From positions 1,922,001-1,986,000 of the forward strand of contig NW_026527054.1 in NCBI RefSeq assembly GCF_027744825.2: a DNA stretch of 64,000 nucleotides. Reading direction: 5' to 3'. The notes beneath the pieces are model-generated. The model saw nothing but the letters and a program-made list of their open reading frames with translations. It was not told where the DNA came from and did not search any database. The position numbers were made by a program, and so were the translations under genes. Below are positions 26,449-38,097 of this stretch, in pieces. Position 1 is the first letter of the stretch, and each line of letters opens with the position of its first letter. The stretch comes from Synchiropus splendidus (Eukaryota; Chordata; Actinopteri; Syngnathiformes; Callionymidae).

Positions 26449-27508
26449 CCGTGTCCCTCGCGATGTCCTGTGGGGGGTGCTCCGGGAATATGGGGTGCGG
26501 GACCCTCTGCTAGGGGCTGTCCGCTCCTTGTATGACCGGAGCAGGAGCATGGTTCGCATTGCCGGCAGGAAATCAGACCTGTTCCCGGTGCATGTTGGTC
26601 TCCACCAGGGCTGCCCTTTGTCACCGGTTCTGTTCATCACTTTTATGGACAGAATTTCTAGGCGTAGCCAGGGGTCGGAGGGGATCCGGTTCGGGAACCA
26701 CAGAATTTCATCTCTGCTATTTGCGGACGATGTTGTTCTGCTGGCCTCATCGGACCGGGACCTTCAGCATGCGCTGGGTCGGTTTGCAGCCGAGTGTGAA
26801 GCGGCCGGGATGAGGATCAGTACCTCCAAGTCTGAGGCCATGGTTCTCGACCGGAACACGGTGGTTTGCTCTCTCCAGGTTGGTGGAGAGTTCTTGCCTC
26901 AAGTGGCGGAGTTTAAGTATCTCGTGGTCTTGTTCTCGAGTGAGGGAAAAAGGGAGCGTGAGATTGATAGACGGGTTGGTGCAGCGGCAGCAGTGATGCG
27001 GTCGCTGTATCGGACCGTCGTGGTGAAGAGAGAGCTGAGTCACAAGACGAAGCTCTCGATTTACCGATCGATCTACGTTCCCACCCTCACCTATGGTCAC
27101 GAGCTTTGGGTCGTGACCGAAAGGATGTGATCGCGGATACAAGCCGCTGAGATGAGTTTCCTCCGCAGGGTGGCTGGGCGCACCCTTAGAGATAGGGTGA
27201 GGAGTTCGGTCATCCGGGAGGAGCTCGGGGTGGAGCCGCTGCTCCTCCACATCGAGAGGAACCAGCTGAGGTGGCTCGGGCATCTGATCCGGATGCCCCC
27301 TGGACGCCTCCCTGGGGAGGTGTTCCGGGCATGTCCTACCGGGAGGAGACCCCGGGGAAGACCCAGGACTCGCTGGAGAGATTATGTCTCCGGTCTGGCC
27401 TGGGAACGCCTCGGGATCCCCCGGGAGGAGCTGGAGGAGGTTTGTGCGGACCGGGAAGTTTGGGCTTCCTTGCTCCGAATGCTGCCTCCGCGACCCGACC
27501 CCGGATAA
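26449..27508 (+). pseudogene. Reverse transcriptase C-terminal half (RTE/Rex3-like), broken
   Basis: Frame 26450-27508 reads as the end of a LINE ORF2 polyprotein, which in intact elements copies element RNA into DNA at a nicked target. Visible parts in order: the HQGCPLSPVLF motif (26603-26635), the catalytic FADD box (26720-26731), the EFKYL stretch at 26909-26923 where the usual following glycine is valine (26924-26926), the REIDRR helix, then after the break LRWLGHLIRM and an arginine-rich GRRPRGRPRTRW motif (27341-27376), ending at TAA 27506-27508. A TGA at 27128-27130 interrupts the same frame; a CGA to TGA change at a CpG would explain it. There are no frameshifts. An ATG at 26417 lies in satellite DNA and is not a real start; the upstream part of the gene is missing. 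Confidence 0.85.
27128..27130 (+). other. In-frame TGA nonsense codon in the reverse transcriptase
   Basis: The reading frame from 26450 stops here and continues without a shift at 27131 as S-R-I-Q-A-A-E and onward to the natural end at 27508. It is the only stop in the 1,060-bp coding remnant. An ancestral arginine codon CGA is inferred. Confidence 0.85.
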
Positions 27509-27533
27509 GCGGCAGAAGAAGGTGAAGGTGAAG
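27509..27533 (+). other. 3' tail of the retrotransposon with GGTGAA repeat
   Basis: Only 25 bp separate the stop codon from the right target-site duplication. It ends in GGTGAAGGTGAAG, two copies of GGTGAA plus part of a third (27521 onward). A short tandem repeat in place of poly(A) at the 3' end is usual for RTE and related non-LTR clades. The last one or two G residues may belong to either the tail or the duplication. Confidence 0.75.
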
Positions 27534-27546
27534 GCGTTTTCAGCCT
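27534..27546 (+). repeat. Target-site duplication, right copy (13 bp)
   Basis: GCGTTTTCAGCCT, identical to 26436-26448. The satellite monomer continues from here with GAGATAAGG, as in neighbouring monomers. Confidence 0.9.
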
Positions 27547-27570
27547 GAGATAAGGTGGATACCAGAACGC

Positions 27571-29450
27571 CAAACATAAAAATGTTGATAACTTTGGAAA
27601 TACACTTCAGACAGCTTAGATTTGATCTGCAACTACTAGAAAGACCCTTTTTGCTATATTGGGAAGTCAAAATTTCATGTTCTAAAGCTTCCCTGCAAAG
27701 TTATGGCACAATGCAGAAAACGCGTTTTCAGACTGAGAAAAGGTCGATTCCGGAACGCCAAACATAAGAATGTTGATAACTTTGGAAAAACACTTCAAAC
27801 AGCTTAGATTTGATGTGCAACTACTAGAAAGACCCTTTCTGCTATAGTGGGAGGTGAAAATTTCATGTTCTGAAGCTTTCCTGCAAAGTTATGGCAAATT
27901 GCGTAAAACGCGTTTTCAGCCTGAGATAAGGTTGTTTCTGGAACGCCAAACATAAAAATGGGGTTAACTTTGGAAAAACACTTCAAACAGCTTAGATTTG
28001 ATGTGCAACTACTAGAAAGACCCTTTCTGCTATAGTTGGAGGAGAAAATTTCATGTTCTGAAGTTTCCATGCAAAGTTATGGCACAATGCAGAAAACACG
28101 TTTACAGTCTGAGATAAGGTCGATTCCGGAACGCCAAACATAAGAATGTTGATAACTTTGGAAATACACTTCAGACAGCTTAGATTTGATGTGCAACTGC
28201 TGGAAAGAGCCTTTCTGCTATAGTGGAAGTTCAAATTTCATGTTCTGAAGCTTCCACTCCAAAGTTATGGCACATTGCAGAAAACGCGTTTTCAGCCTGA
28301 GATAAGGTCGATTCAGGAACGCCAAACATAAAAATGTAGAAAACTTTCGAAAAACACTTCAGACAACTTAGATTTGATATGCAACTACTAGAAATACCCT
28401 TTCTGCTATAGTGGGAGGAGAAAATTTCATGTTCTGAAGTCTCCCTGCAAAGTTATGGCACAATGCAGAAAACGCGTTTTCAGCCTGAGATAAGGTGGGT
28501 TCCAGAACGCCAAACATAAAAATGTTGATTACTTTGGAAAAACACTTCAGACAGCTTAGATTTGATGCACAACTACTAGAAAGACCCTTTCTGCTATATT
28601 GGGAGGTCAGAATTTCATGTTCTGAAGCTTCCCTGCAAAGTTATGGGACAACGCAGAAAACGATTTTTCATCCTGAGATAAGGTCGATTCCGGGAAGCCA
28701 AACATAAAAATGTTGATAACTTTGGAAAAACACTTCAGACAGCTTAGATTTGATGTGCAACTGCTGGAAAGAGCCTTTCTGCTATCGTGGAAGTTGAAAA
28801 TTTCATGTTCTGAAGTCTCCCTGCAAAGTTATGGCACAATGCAGAAAACGCGTTTTCAGCCTGAGATAAGGTGGGTTCCAGAACGCCAAACATAAAAATG
28901 TTGATAACTTTGGAAAAACACTTCAGACAGCTTAGATTTGATGCGCAACTACTAGAAAGACCCTTTCTGCTGAAGTGGGAGGTGAAAATTTCATGTTCTG
29001 AAGCTTTCCTGCAAAGTTATGGCAAATTGCGTAAAACGCGTTTTCAGCCTGAGATAAGGTTGTTTCTGGAACGCCAAACATAAAAATGGTGTTAACTTTG
29101 GAAAAACACTTCAAACAGCTTAGATTTGATGTGCAACTACTAGAAAGACCCTTTCTGCTAAAGTGGGAGGTGAAAATGTCATGTTCTGAAGGATCCTTGC
29201 AAAGTTATGCCACAATGCAGGAAACGCGTTTTCAGCTTGAGATAAGGTTGATTCCGGAACGCCAAACATAAAAATGTTGATAACTTTGGAAAAACACTTC
29301 AGACAGCTTAGATTTGATGTGCAACTACTAGAAAGACCCTTTCTGCTATAGTTGGATGTGAAAATTTCATGTTCTAAAGCTTCATTGCAAAGTTATGGCA
29401 CAATGCAGAAAACGCGTTTTCAGCCTGAGATAAGGTGGATACCAGAAAGC
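27571..29450. repeat. Satellite monomers right of the retrotransposon
   Basis: Ten monomers on a 188-bp phase (27571 to 29451 is exactly 10 units). Types with GGCAAATTGCG and GGTTGTTTCTGG near 27890 and 29020 also occur at 995-1370 and 29940-30020, and the TGGTGTTAAC type recurs. No gene or clean higher-order period is seen within this stretch. Confidence 0.75.
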
Positions 29451-32088
29451 CAAACATAAAAATGTTGATAACTTTGGAAGAACACTTCAAACAGCTTAGA
29501 TTTGACGTGCAACTACTAGAAAGACCCTTTCTGCTGTAGTTGGAGGTGAAAATTTCATGTTCTGAAGTTTCCCTGCAAAGTTATGGCACAATGCAGAAAA
29601 CACGTTTTCAGTCTGAGATAAGGTTGATTCCGGTACGCCAAACATAAGAATGTTGATAACTTTGGAAATACACTTCAGACAGCTTAGATTTGATGTGCAA
29701 CTACTCGAAAGAACCTTTCTGATATAGTGGGAGGAGAAAATTTCATGTTCTGAAGTCTCCCTGCAAAGTTATGGCACAATGCAGAAAACCCGTTTTCAGC
29801 CCGAGATAAGGTGGGTTCCAGAACGCTAAACATAAAAATGTAGAGAACTTTGGAAAAACACTTCAGACAGCTTAGATTTGATGTGAAACAACTAGAAAGC
29901 CACTTTCTGCTATAGTGGGAGGTGATAATTTCATGTTCTGAAGCTTTCCTGCAAAGTTATGGCAAATTGCGTAAAACGCGTTTTCAGCCTGAGATAAGGT
30001 TGTTTCTGGAACGCCAAACATAAAAATGGTGTTAACTTTGGAAAAACACTTCAAACAGCTTAGATTTGATGTGCAACTACTAGAAAGACCCTTTCTGCTA
30101 CAGTGGGAGGTGAAAATTTCATGTTCTGAAGCATCCTTGCAAAGTTATGCCACATTGCAGGAAACGCGTTTTCAGCCTGAGATAAGGTCGATTCCGGAAC
30201 GCCAAACATAAAAATATTGATAACTTTGGAAAAACACTTGAGACAGCTTAGATTTGATGTGCAACTACTAGAAAGACCCTTTCTGCTATAGTGGGAGTTG
30301 AAAATTTCATGTTCTGAAGCTTTCCTGCAAAGTTATGGCACAATGCGTAAAACGCGTTTTCAGCCTGAGATAAGGTTGATTCCGGAACGCCAAACATAAG
30401 AATGTTGAAAACTTTGGAAAAAAAACACTTCAGACAGCTTAGATTTGATGCGCAACTACTAGAAAGAACCTTTCTGCTATAGTTGGAGGTGAAAATTTCA
30501 TGTTCTGAAGTTTTCCTGCAAAGTTATGGCACAATGCAGAAAACACGTTTTCAGTCTGAGATAAGGTTGATTCCGGAACGCCAAACATAAGAATGTTGAT
30601 AACTTTGCAAAAACACTTCAGACAACTTAGATTTTATGTGCAACTATTAGAAAGACCCTTTCTGCTATAGTGGGAGGTGAAAATTTCATGTTCTGTGGCT
30701 TTCCTGCAAAGTTATGGCAAAATGCGTAAAACGCGTTTTCAGCCTGAGATAAGGTGGATACCAGAAAGCCAAACATAAAAATGTTGATAACTTTGGAAGA
30801 ACACTTCAAACAGCTTAGATTTGACGTGCAACTACTAGAAAGACCCTTTCTGCTGTAGTTGGAGGTGAAAATTTCATGTTCTGAAGTTTCCCTGCAAAGT
30901 TATGGCACAATGCAGAAAACACGTTTTCAGTCTGAGATAAGGTTGATTCCGGAACGCCAAACATAAGAATGTTGATAACTTTGGAAATACACTTCAGACA
31001 GCTTAGATTTGATGTGCAACTACTCGAAAGAACCTTTCTGATATAGTGGGAGGAGAAAATTTCATGTTCTGAAGTCTCCCTGCAAAGTTATGGCACAATG
31101 CAGAAAACCCGTTTTCAGCCCGAGATAAGGTGGGTTCCAGAACGCTAAACATAAAAATGTAGAGAACTTTGGAAAAACACTTCAGACAGCTTAGATTTGA
31201 TGTGAAACAACTAGAAAGCCACTTTCTGCTATAGTGGGAGGTGATAATTTCATGTTCTGAAGCTTTCCTGCAAAGTTATGGCAAATTGCGTAAAACGCGT
31301 TTTCAGCCTGAGATAAGGTTGTTTCTGGAACGCCAAACATAAAAATGGTGTTAACTTTGGAAAAACACTTCAAACAGCTTAGATTTGATGTGCAACTACT
31401 AGAAAGACCCTTTCTGCTACAGTGGGAGGTGAAAATTTCATGTTCTGAAGCATCCTTGCAAAGTTATGCCACATTGCAGGAAACGCGTTTTCAGCCTGAG
31501 ATAAGGTCGATTCCGGAACGCCAAACATAAAAATATTGATAACTTTGGAAAAACACTTGAGACAGCTTAGATTTGATGTGCAACTACTAGAAAGACCCTT
31601 TCTGCTATAGTGGGAGTTGAAAATTTCATGTTCTGAAGCTTTCCTGCAAAGTTATGGCACAATGCGTAAAACGCGTTTTCAGCCTGAGATAAGGTTGATT
31701 CCGGAACGCCAAACATAAGAATGTTGAGAACTTTGGAAAAAAAACACTTCAGACAGCTTAGATTTGATGCGCAACTACTAGAAAGAACCTTTCTGCTATA
31801 GTTGGAGGTGAAAATTTCATGTTCTGAAGTTTTCCTGCAAAGTTATGGCACAATGCAGAAAACACGTTTTCAGTCTGAGATAAGGTTGATTCCGGAACGC
31901 CAAACATAAGAATGTTGATAACTTTGCAAAAACACTTCAGACAACTTAGATTTTATGTGCAACTATTAGAAAGACCCTTTCTGCTATAGTGGGAGGTGAA
32001 AATTTCATGTTCTGTGGCTTTCCTGCAAAGTTATGGCAAAATGCGTAAAACGCGTTTTCAGCTTGAGATAAGGTTGATTCCGGAACGC
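29451..32088. repeat. 7-monomer higher-order repeat, two copies (1319 bp each)
   Basis: The GATACCAGAAAGCC / GGAAGAACACTTC landmark is at 29451 and 30770, and at least four other landmarks show the same 1319-bp offset. The period is 7 x 188 plus 3; the extra 3 bp is an eight-A run (GGAAAAAAAACAC) at about 30416-30425 and 31735-31745, present in both copies. Copies differ at a few bases, such as GGTACGCC at 29632 against GGAACGCC. The right edge is about 32088, where the next monomer is a different type. Confidence 0.9.
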
Positions 32089-35000
32089 CAAACATAAGAA
32101 TGTTGATAACTTTGGAAAAACACTTCAGACAGCTTAGATTTGATGTGCAACTACTAGAAAGACCCTTTCTGCTATCGTGGGATGTTAAAATTTCATGTTC
32201 TGAAGCTTCCATGCAAAGTGATGGCACAATGCTGAAAACGCGTTTTCAGCCTGAGATAAGGTTGATTCTGGAACGCCAAACACAAGAATGTTGATAACTT
32301 TGGAAAAACACTTCAGACAGGTTAGATTTGATGTGCAACTACTAGAAGGACCCTTTCTGCTATAGTGGCAGGTTAAAATGTCATGTTCTGAAGCTTCCCT
32401 GCAAAGTTATGGGACAATGCAGAAAACGATTTATCATCCTGAGATAAGCTCGATTCCGGAACGCCAAACATAAAAATGTTGATAACTCAGGAAAAACTCT
32501 ACAGACAGCTTAGATTTGATGTGCAACTACTAGAAAGACCCTTTCTGCTATAGTGGGAGTTGAAAATTTCATGTTCTGAAGCTTTCCTGCAAAGTTATGG
32601 CACAATGCGTAAAACGCGTTTTCAGCCTGAGATAAGGTTGATTCCGGAACGCCAAACATAAAAATGTTGACAACTTTCGAAAAACACTTCAGACAGCTTA
32701 GATTTGTTGGGCAACTACTAGAAATACCCTTTCTGCTCTAGTGGGAGGTGAAAATTTCATGTTCTAAAGCTTCCCTGCAAAGTTATGGCACAATGCAGAA
32801 AACGCGTTTTAAGCGTGAGATAAGGAGCGTTCCGGAACGCCAAACATAAAAATGTTGATAACTTTGGAACAACACATCAGACAGCTTAGATTTGATGTGC
32901 AACTACTAGAAAGACCCTTTCTGCTATAGTGGGAGGTGAAAATATCATGTTCTGAAGCTTCCCTGCAAAGTTATGGCACAATGCGTAAAACGCGTTTTCA
33001 GCCTGAGATGAGGTTGATTTCAGAACGCCAAACATAAAAATGTTGATAACTCAGGAAAAACTCTACAGACAGCATAGATTTGATGTGCAACTACTAGAAA
33101 TACCCTTTCTGACATAGTGGGAGGAGAAAATTTCATGTTCTGAAGTCTCCTTGCAAAGTTATGGCACAATGCAGAAAACGCGTTTTCAGCCGGAGTTAAG
33201 GTGGGTTCCAGAACGCCAAACATAAAAATGTAGATAACTTTGGAAAAACACTTCAGACAGCTTAGATTTGATGTGCAACTACTAGAACGCCACTTTCTGC
33301 TATAGTGGGAAGTGAAAATTTCATGTTCTGAAGCTTTCCTGCAAAGTTATTGCAAAATGCGTAAAACGCGTTTTCAGCCTGAGATGAGGTTGATTTCAGA
33401 ACGCCAAACATATAAATGGTGTTAACTTTGGAAAAACACTTCAAACAGCTTAGATTTGATGTGCAACTACTAGAAAGACCCATTCTGCTATAGTGGGAGG
33501 TGAAAATTTCATGTTCTGAAGCTTCCCTGCAAAGTTATGGCACAATGCAGACAACGCGTTTTCAGCCTGAGATAAGGTGGGTTCCAGAACATCAAATATA
33601 ACAATGTTGATAACTTTGGACAAACACTTCAGACAGCTTAGATTTGATGTGCAACTACTAGAAAGACCCTATCTGCTATAGTGGGAGGCGAACATTTCAT
33701 GTTCTGAAGCTTCCCTGAAAAGTTATGGCACAATGCAGAAAACGCGTTTTCAGCCTGAGATTAGGTGGGTTCCAGAACGCCAAACATAAAAATGTTGATA
33801 ACTTTGGAAAAACACTTCAGACAGCTTAGATTTGATGTGCAACTACTAGAAAGACCCTTTCTGCTACAATGGGAGGTGAAAATTTCATGTTCTGAAGCAT
33901 CCCTGCAAAGTTATGCCACAATGCAGGAAACGCGTTTTCAGCCTGAGATAAGGTCGATTCTGGAACGCCAAACATAAAAATGTTGATAACTTTGGATAAA
34001 CACTTCAGACAGCTTACATTTGATGTGCAACTCCTAGAAAGACCATTTCTGCTATTGTGGGATGTGAAAATTTCGTGTTCTGAATCTTGCCTGCAAAGTT
34101 ATGGCACAATGCAGAAAACACGTCTTCAGCCTGAGATAAGATAGATTCCGGTACGCCAAACATAAAAATGTTGATAACTTTGGAAAAACACTTCAGACAG
34201 CTGAGGTTTGATGTGCAACTACAAGACAGACCCTTTCTGCTATAGTGGGAGGTGAAAATTTCATGTTCTGAAGCTTTATGCAAAGTTATGGCACAATGCG
34301 TAAAACGCGTTTTCAGCCTGAGATAAGGTGGGCTCCGGAACGCCAAACACAAGAATGTTGATAACTTTGGAAAAACACTTCAGACAACTTAGATTTGATG
34401 TGCAACTACTAGAAATGCCCTTTCTGATATAGTGGGAGGAGAAAATTTCATGTTCTGAAGTCTACCTGCAAAGTTATGGCACAATGCAGAAAACGCGTTT
34501 TCAGCCTGAGATAAGGTGGGTTCCAGAACGCCAAACATAAATATGTTGATAACTTTGGAAAAACACTTCAGACAGCTTAGATTTGATGTGCAACTACTAG
34601 GAAGACCCTTTCTGCTATAGTTGGAGGTGAAAATTTCATGTTCTAAAGCTTCATTGCAAAGTTATGGCACAATGCAGAAAACGCGTTTTCAGCCTGAGAT
34701 AAGGTGGATACCAGAATGCCAAACATAAAAATGTCGATAACTTTGGAAATACACTTCAGACAGCTTAGATTTGATGTGCAACTACTAGAAAGACCCTTTC
34801 TGCTATAGTGGGAGGTGAAAATTTCATGTTCTGAGGCTTTCCTGCAAAGTTATGGCAAATTGCGTAAAACGCGTTTTCAGCCTGAGACAAGGTTGTTTCT
34901 GGAACGCCAAACATAAAAATGGTGATAATCCAGGAAAAACTCTACAGACAGCTTAGATTTGATGTGCAACTACTAGAAAGACCCTTTCTGCTATAGTGGG

Positions 35001-35471
35001 AGTTGAAAATTTCATGTTCTGAAGCTTTCCTGCAAAGTTATGGCACAATGCGTAAAACGCGTTTTCAGCCTGAGATAAGGTTGATTCCGGAACGCCAAAC
35101 ATAAAAATGTTGACAACTTTCGAAAAACACTTCAGACAGCTTAGATTTGTTGGGCAACTACTAGAAATACCCTTTCTGCTGAAGTGGGAGGTGAAAATTT
35201 CATGTTCTAAAGCTTCCCTGCAAAGTTATGGCACAATGCCGAAAACGCGTTTTCAGCCTGAGATAAGGTCGATTCCGGAACGCCAAACATAAAAATTTTG
35301 ATAACTCAGGAAAAACTCTACAGACAGCTTAGATTTGATGTGCAACTACTAGAAATACCCTTTCTGCTGAAGTGGGAGGTGAAAATTTCATGTTCTAAAG
35401 CTTCCCTGCAATGTTATGGCACAATGCAGAAAACGCGTTTTAAGCCTGAGATAAAGTCGATTCCGGAACGC
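32089..35471. repeat. Mixed satellite monomers with a module spaced 2443 bp
   Basis: About 18 monomers. The pair consisting of a GGGAGTTGAAAA monomer and a TTGACAACTTTCG / TTGTTGGGCAAC monomer occurs near 32480-32850 and again near 34920-35290, an offset of 2443 bp or 13 monomers less one base. The second of these is also found at 41290-41490. No gene is seen. Confidence 0.7.
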
Positions 35472-38097
35472 CAAACATAAAAATGTTGATAACTCAGGAA
35501 AAACTCTACAGACAGCTTAGATTTGATGTGCAACTACCAGAAAGACCCTTTCTGCTATAGTGGGAGGTGAAAATTTCATGTTCTGAAGCTTTATGCTAAG
35601 TTATGGCACAATGCGTAAAACGCGTTTTCAGCCTGAGATAAGGTCGATTCCGGAACGCCAAACATGAAAATGTTGACAACTTTGGAAAAACACTTCAGAC
35701 AGCTTAGATTTCACGTGCAACTACTAGAAAGACCCTTTCTGCCATTGTGGGAGGTGAAAATTTCATGTTCTGAAGCTTCACGGCAAAGTTATGGCACCAT
35801 GCGTAAAACGCGTTTACAGCCTGAGATAAGGTCGATTCCGGAATGCCAAACATAAAACTGTTGATAATTTTGGAAAAACACTTCAGACAGCTTAGATTTG
35901 ATGTGCAACTACTAGAAAGACCCTTTCTGCCATTGTGGGAGGTGAAAAATTAATGTTCTGAAGCTTCCCTGCAAAGTTATGGCACAATGCGTAAAAAGCG
36001 TTTTCAGCCTGAGATAAGGTCGATTCCGGAACGCCAAACATAAAAATGTAGATAACTTTGGAAAAACATTTCAGACAGCTTAGATTTGATGTGCAACTAC
36101 AAGACAGACCCTTTCTGCAATAGTGGGAGGTTAGAATTTCATATTTTGAAGTTTCCTGCAAAGTTATGGCACAATGCAGAAAACGCGTTTTCAGCCCGAG
36201 ATAAGGTCGTTTCCGAAACGCCAATGTAAAAAATGTTGATAGCTTTCGAAAAACACTTCAGACAGCTTAGATTTGATGTGCAACTACTAGAAAGACCCTA
36301 TCTGCTATAGTGGGAGGTGAACATTTCATGTTCTGAAGCTTCCCTGAGAAGTTGTGGCACAATGCAGAAAACGCGTTTTCAGCCTGAGATAAGGTGGTTT
36401 CCAAAACGCCAAACGTAAAAATGTTGATTACTTTGGAATAACACTTCTGACAGCTTAGATTTAATGTGCAACTACTAGAAAGACCCTTTCTGCTATAGTG
36501 GGAGGTGAAAATTTCATGTTCTGAAGCTTTATGCAAATTTAAGGCACAATGCGTAAAACACGTTTTCAGCCTGAGATAAGGTCGATTCCGGAACGCCAAA
36601 CATTAAAATGTGGATAACTTTGGAAAAACACTTCAGACAGCATAAATTTGATTTACAACTACTAGAAAGACCTTTTCTGCTATAGCGCAAGTTTAAAATT
36701 TCATGTTCTGAAGCTTCCCTGCAAAGTTATGGCACAATGCAGAAAACGCGTTTTCAGCCTGAGATAAGGTCGATTCCGGAACGCCAAACATAAAAATGTT
36801 GATAACTCAGGAAAAACACTTCAGACAGCTTAGATTTGATGTGCAACTACCAGAAAGACCCTTTCTGCTATAGTGGGAGGTGAAAATTTCATGTTCTGAA
36901 GCTTTATGCTAAGTTATGGCACAATGCGTAAAACGCGTTTTCAGCCTGAGATAAGGTCGATTCCGGAACGCCAAACATGAAAATGTTGACAACTTTGGAA
37001 AAACACTTCAGACAGCTTAGATTTCACGTGCAACTACTAGAAAGACCCTTTCTGCCATTGTGGGAGGTGAAAATTTCATGTTCTGAAGCTTCACGGCAAA
37101 GTTATGGCACCATGCGTAAAACGCGTTTACAGCCTGAGATAAGGTAGATTCCGGAATGCCAAACATAAAACTGTTGATGATTTTGGAAAAACACTTCAGA
37201 CAGCTTAGATTTGATGTGCAACTACTAGAAAGACCCTTTCTGCCATTGTGGGAGGTGAAAAATTAATGTTCTGAAGCTTCCCTGCAAAGTTATGGCACAA
37301 TGCGTAAAAAGCGTTTTCAGCCTGAGATAAGGTCGATTCCGGAACGCCAAACATAAAAATGTAGATAACTTTGGAAAAACATTTCAGACAGCTTAGATTT
37401 GATGTGCAACTACAAGACAGACCCTTTCTGCAATAGTGGGAGGTTAGAATTTCATATTTTGAAGTTTCCTGCAAAGTTATGGCACAATGCAGAAAACGCG
37501 TTTTCAGCCCGAGATAAGGTCGTTTCCGAAACGCCAATGTAAAAAATGTTGATAGCTTTCGAAAAACACTTCAGACAGCTTAGATTTGATGTGCAACTAC
37601 TAGAAAGACCCTATCTGCTATAGTGGGAGGTGAACATTTCATGTTCTGAAGCTTCCCTGAGAAGTTGTGGCACAATGCAGAAAACGCGTTTTCAGCCTGA
37701 GATAAGGTGGTTTCCAAAACGCCAAACGTAAAAATGTTGATTACTTTGGAATAACACTTCTGACAGCTTAGATTTAATGTGCAACTACTAGAAAGACCCT
37801 TTCTGCTATAGTGGGAGGTGAAAATTTCATGTTCTGAAGCTTTATGCAAATTTAAGGCACAATGCGTAAAACACGTTTTCAGCCTGAGATAAGGTCGATT
37901 CCGGAACGCCAAACATTAAAATGTGGATAACTTTGGAAAAACACTTCAGAGAGCATAAATTTGATGTACAACTACTAGAAAGACCTTTTCTGCTATAGCG
38001 CAAGTTTAAAATTTCATGTTCTGAAGCTTCCCTGCAAAGTTATGGCACAATGCAGAAAACGCGTTTTCAGCCTGAGATAAGGTCGATTCCGGTACGC
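35472..38097. repeat. 7-monomer higher-order repeat, two tandem copies (1313 bp each)
   Basis: Copies run 35472-36784 and 36785-38097. Diagnostic monomers include CTACCAGAAAG, AGATTTCACGTGCAAC with GCTTCACGGCAAAG, CTACAAGACAGACCC with TCATATTTTGAAG, and AGCGCAAGTTTAAAATTTC. The period is 7 x 188 minus 3 through three single-base losses shared by both copies (for example GCTTTATGC). Differences are few; copy 2 opens with CACTTCAGACAG where copy 1 has CTCTACAGACAG, suggesting the exchange point lies near there. Confidence 0.9.

Larger units (their letters stand above)
26449..27533 (+). mobile_element. 5'-truncated non-LTR retrotransposon, RTE clade, Rex3-like
   Basis: A 1,085-bp GC-rich segment unlike the AT-rich satellite on both sides. 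It encodes the second half of a reverse transcriptase and a C-terminal region typical of RTE-type LINEs, then a short 3' untranslated tail with a GGTGAA repeat. It lacks the endonuclease and the first part of the reverse transcriptase, as expected from incomplete reverse transcription. Perfect 13-bp target-site duplications flank it. The coding region has one internal stop, so the copy is dead but not old. Assignment to Rex3 rests on protein recognition; another RTE-like fish family is possible. Confidence 0.85.

Noticed and set aside
26417..26449. ATG at 26417 as the start of the reverse transcriptase gene.
   Set aside because: The first eleven codons are satellite sequence joined by chance in frame to the truncated element; the true start has been lost.
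27509..27533. Poly(A) tail typical of L1 elements.
   Set aside because: The 3' end is a GGTGAA repeat without an A-run, which fits RTE-type elements better.
26747..27670. A 307-codon frame on the minus strand across the retrotransposon.
   Set aside because: It is antisense to the reverse transcriptase, is low in recognisable motifs and runs out of the element into satellite, so it is a shadow frame.
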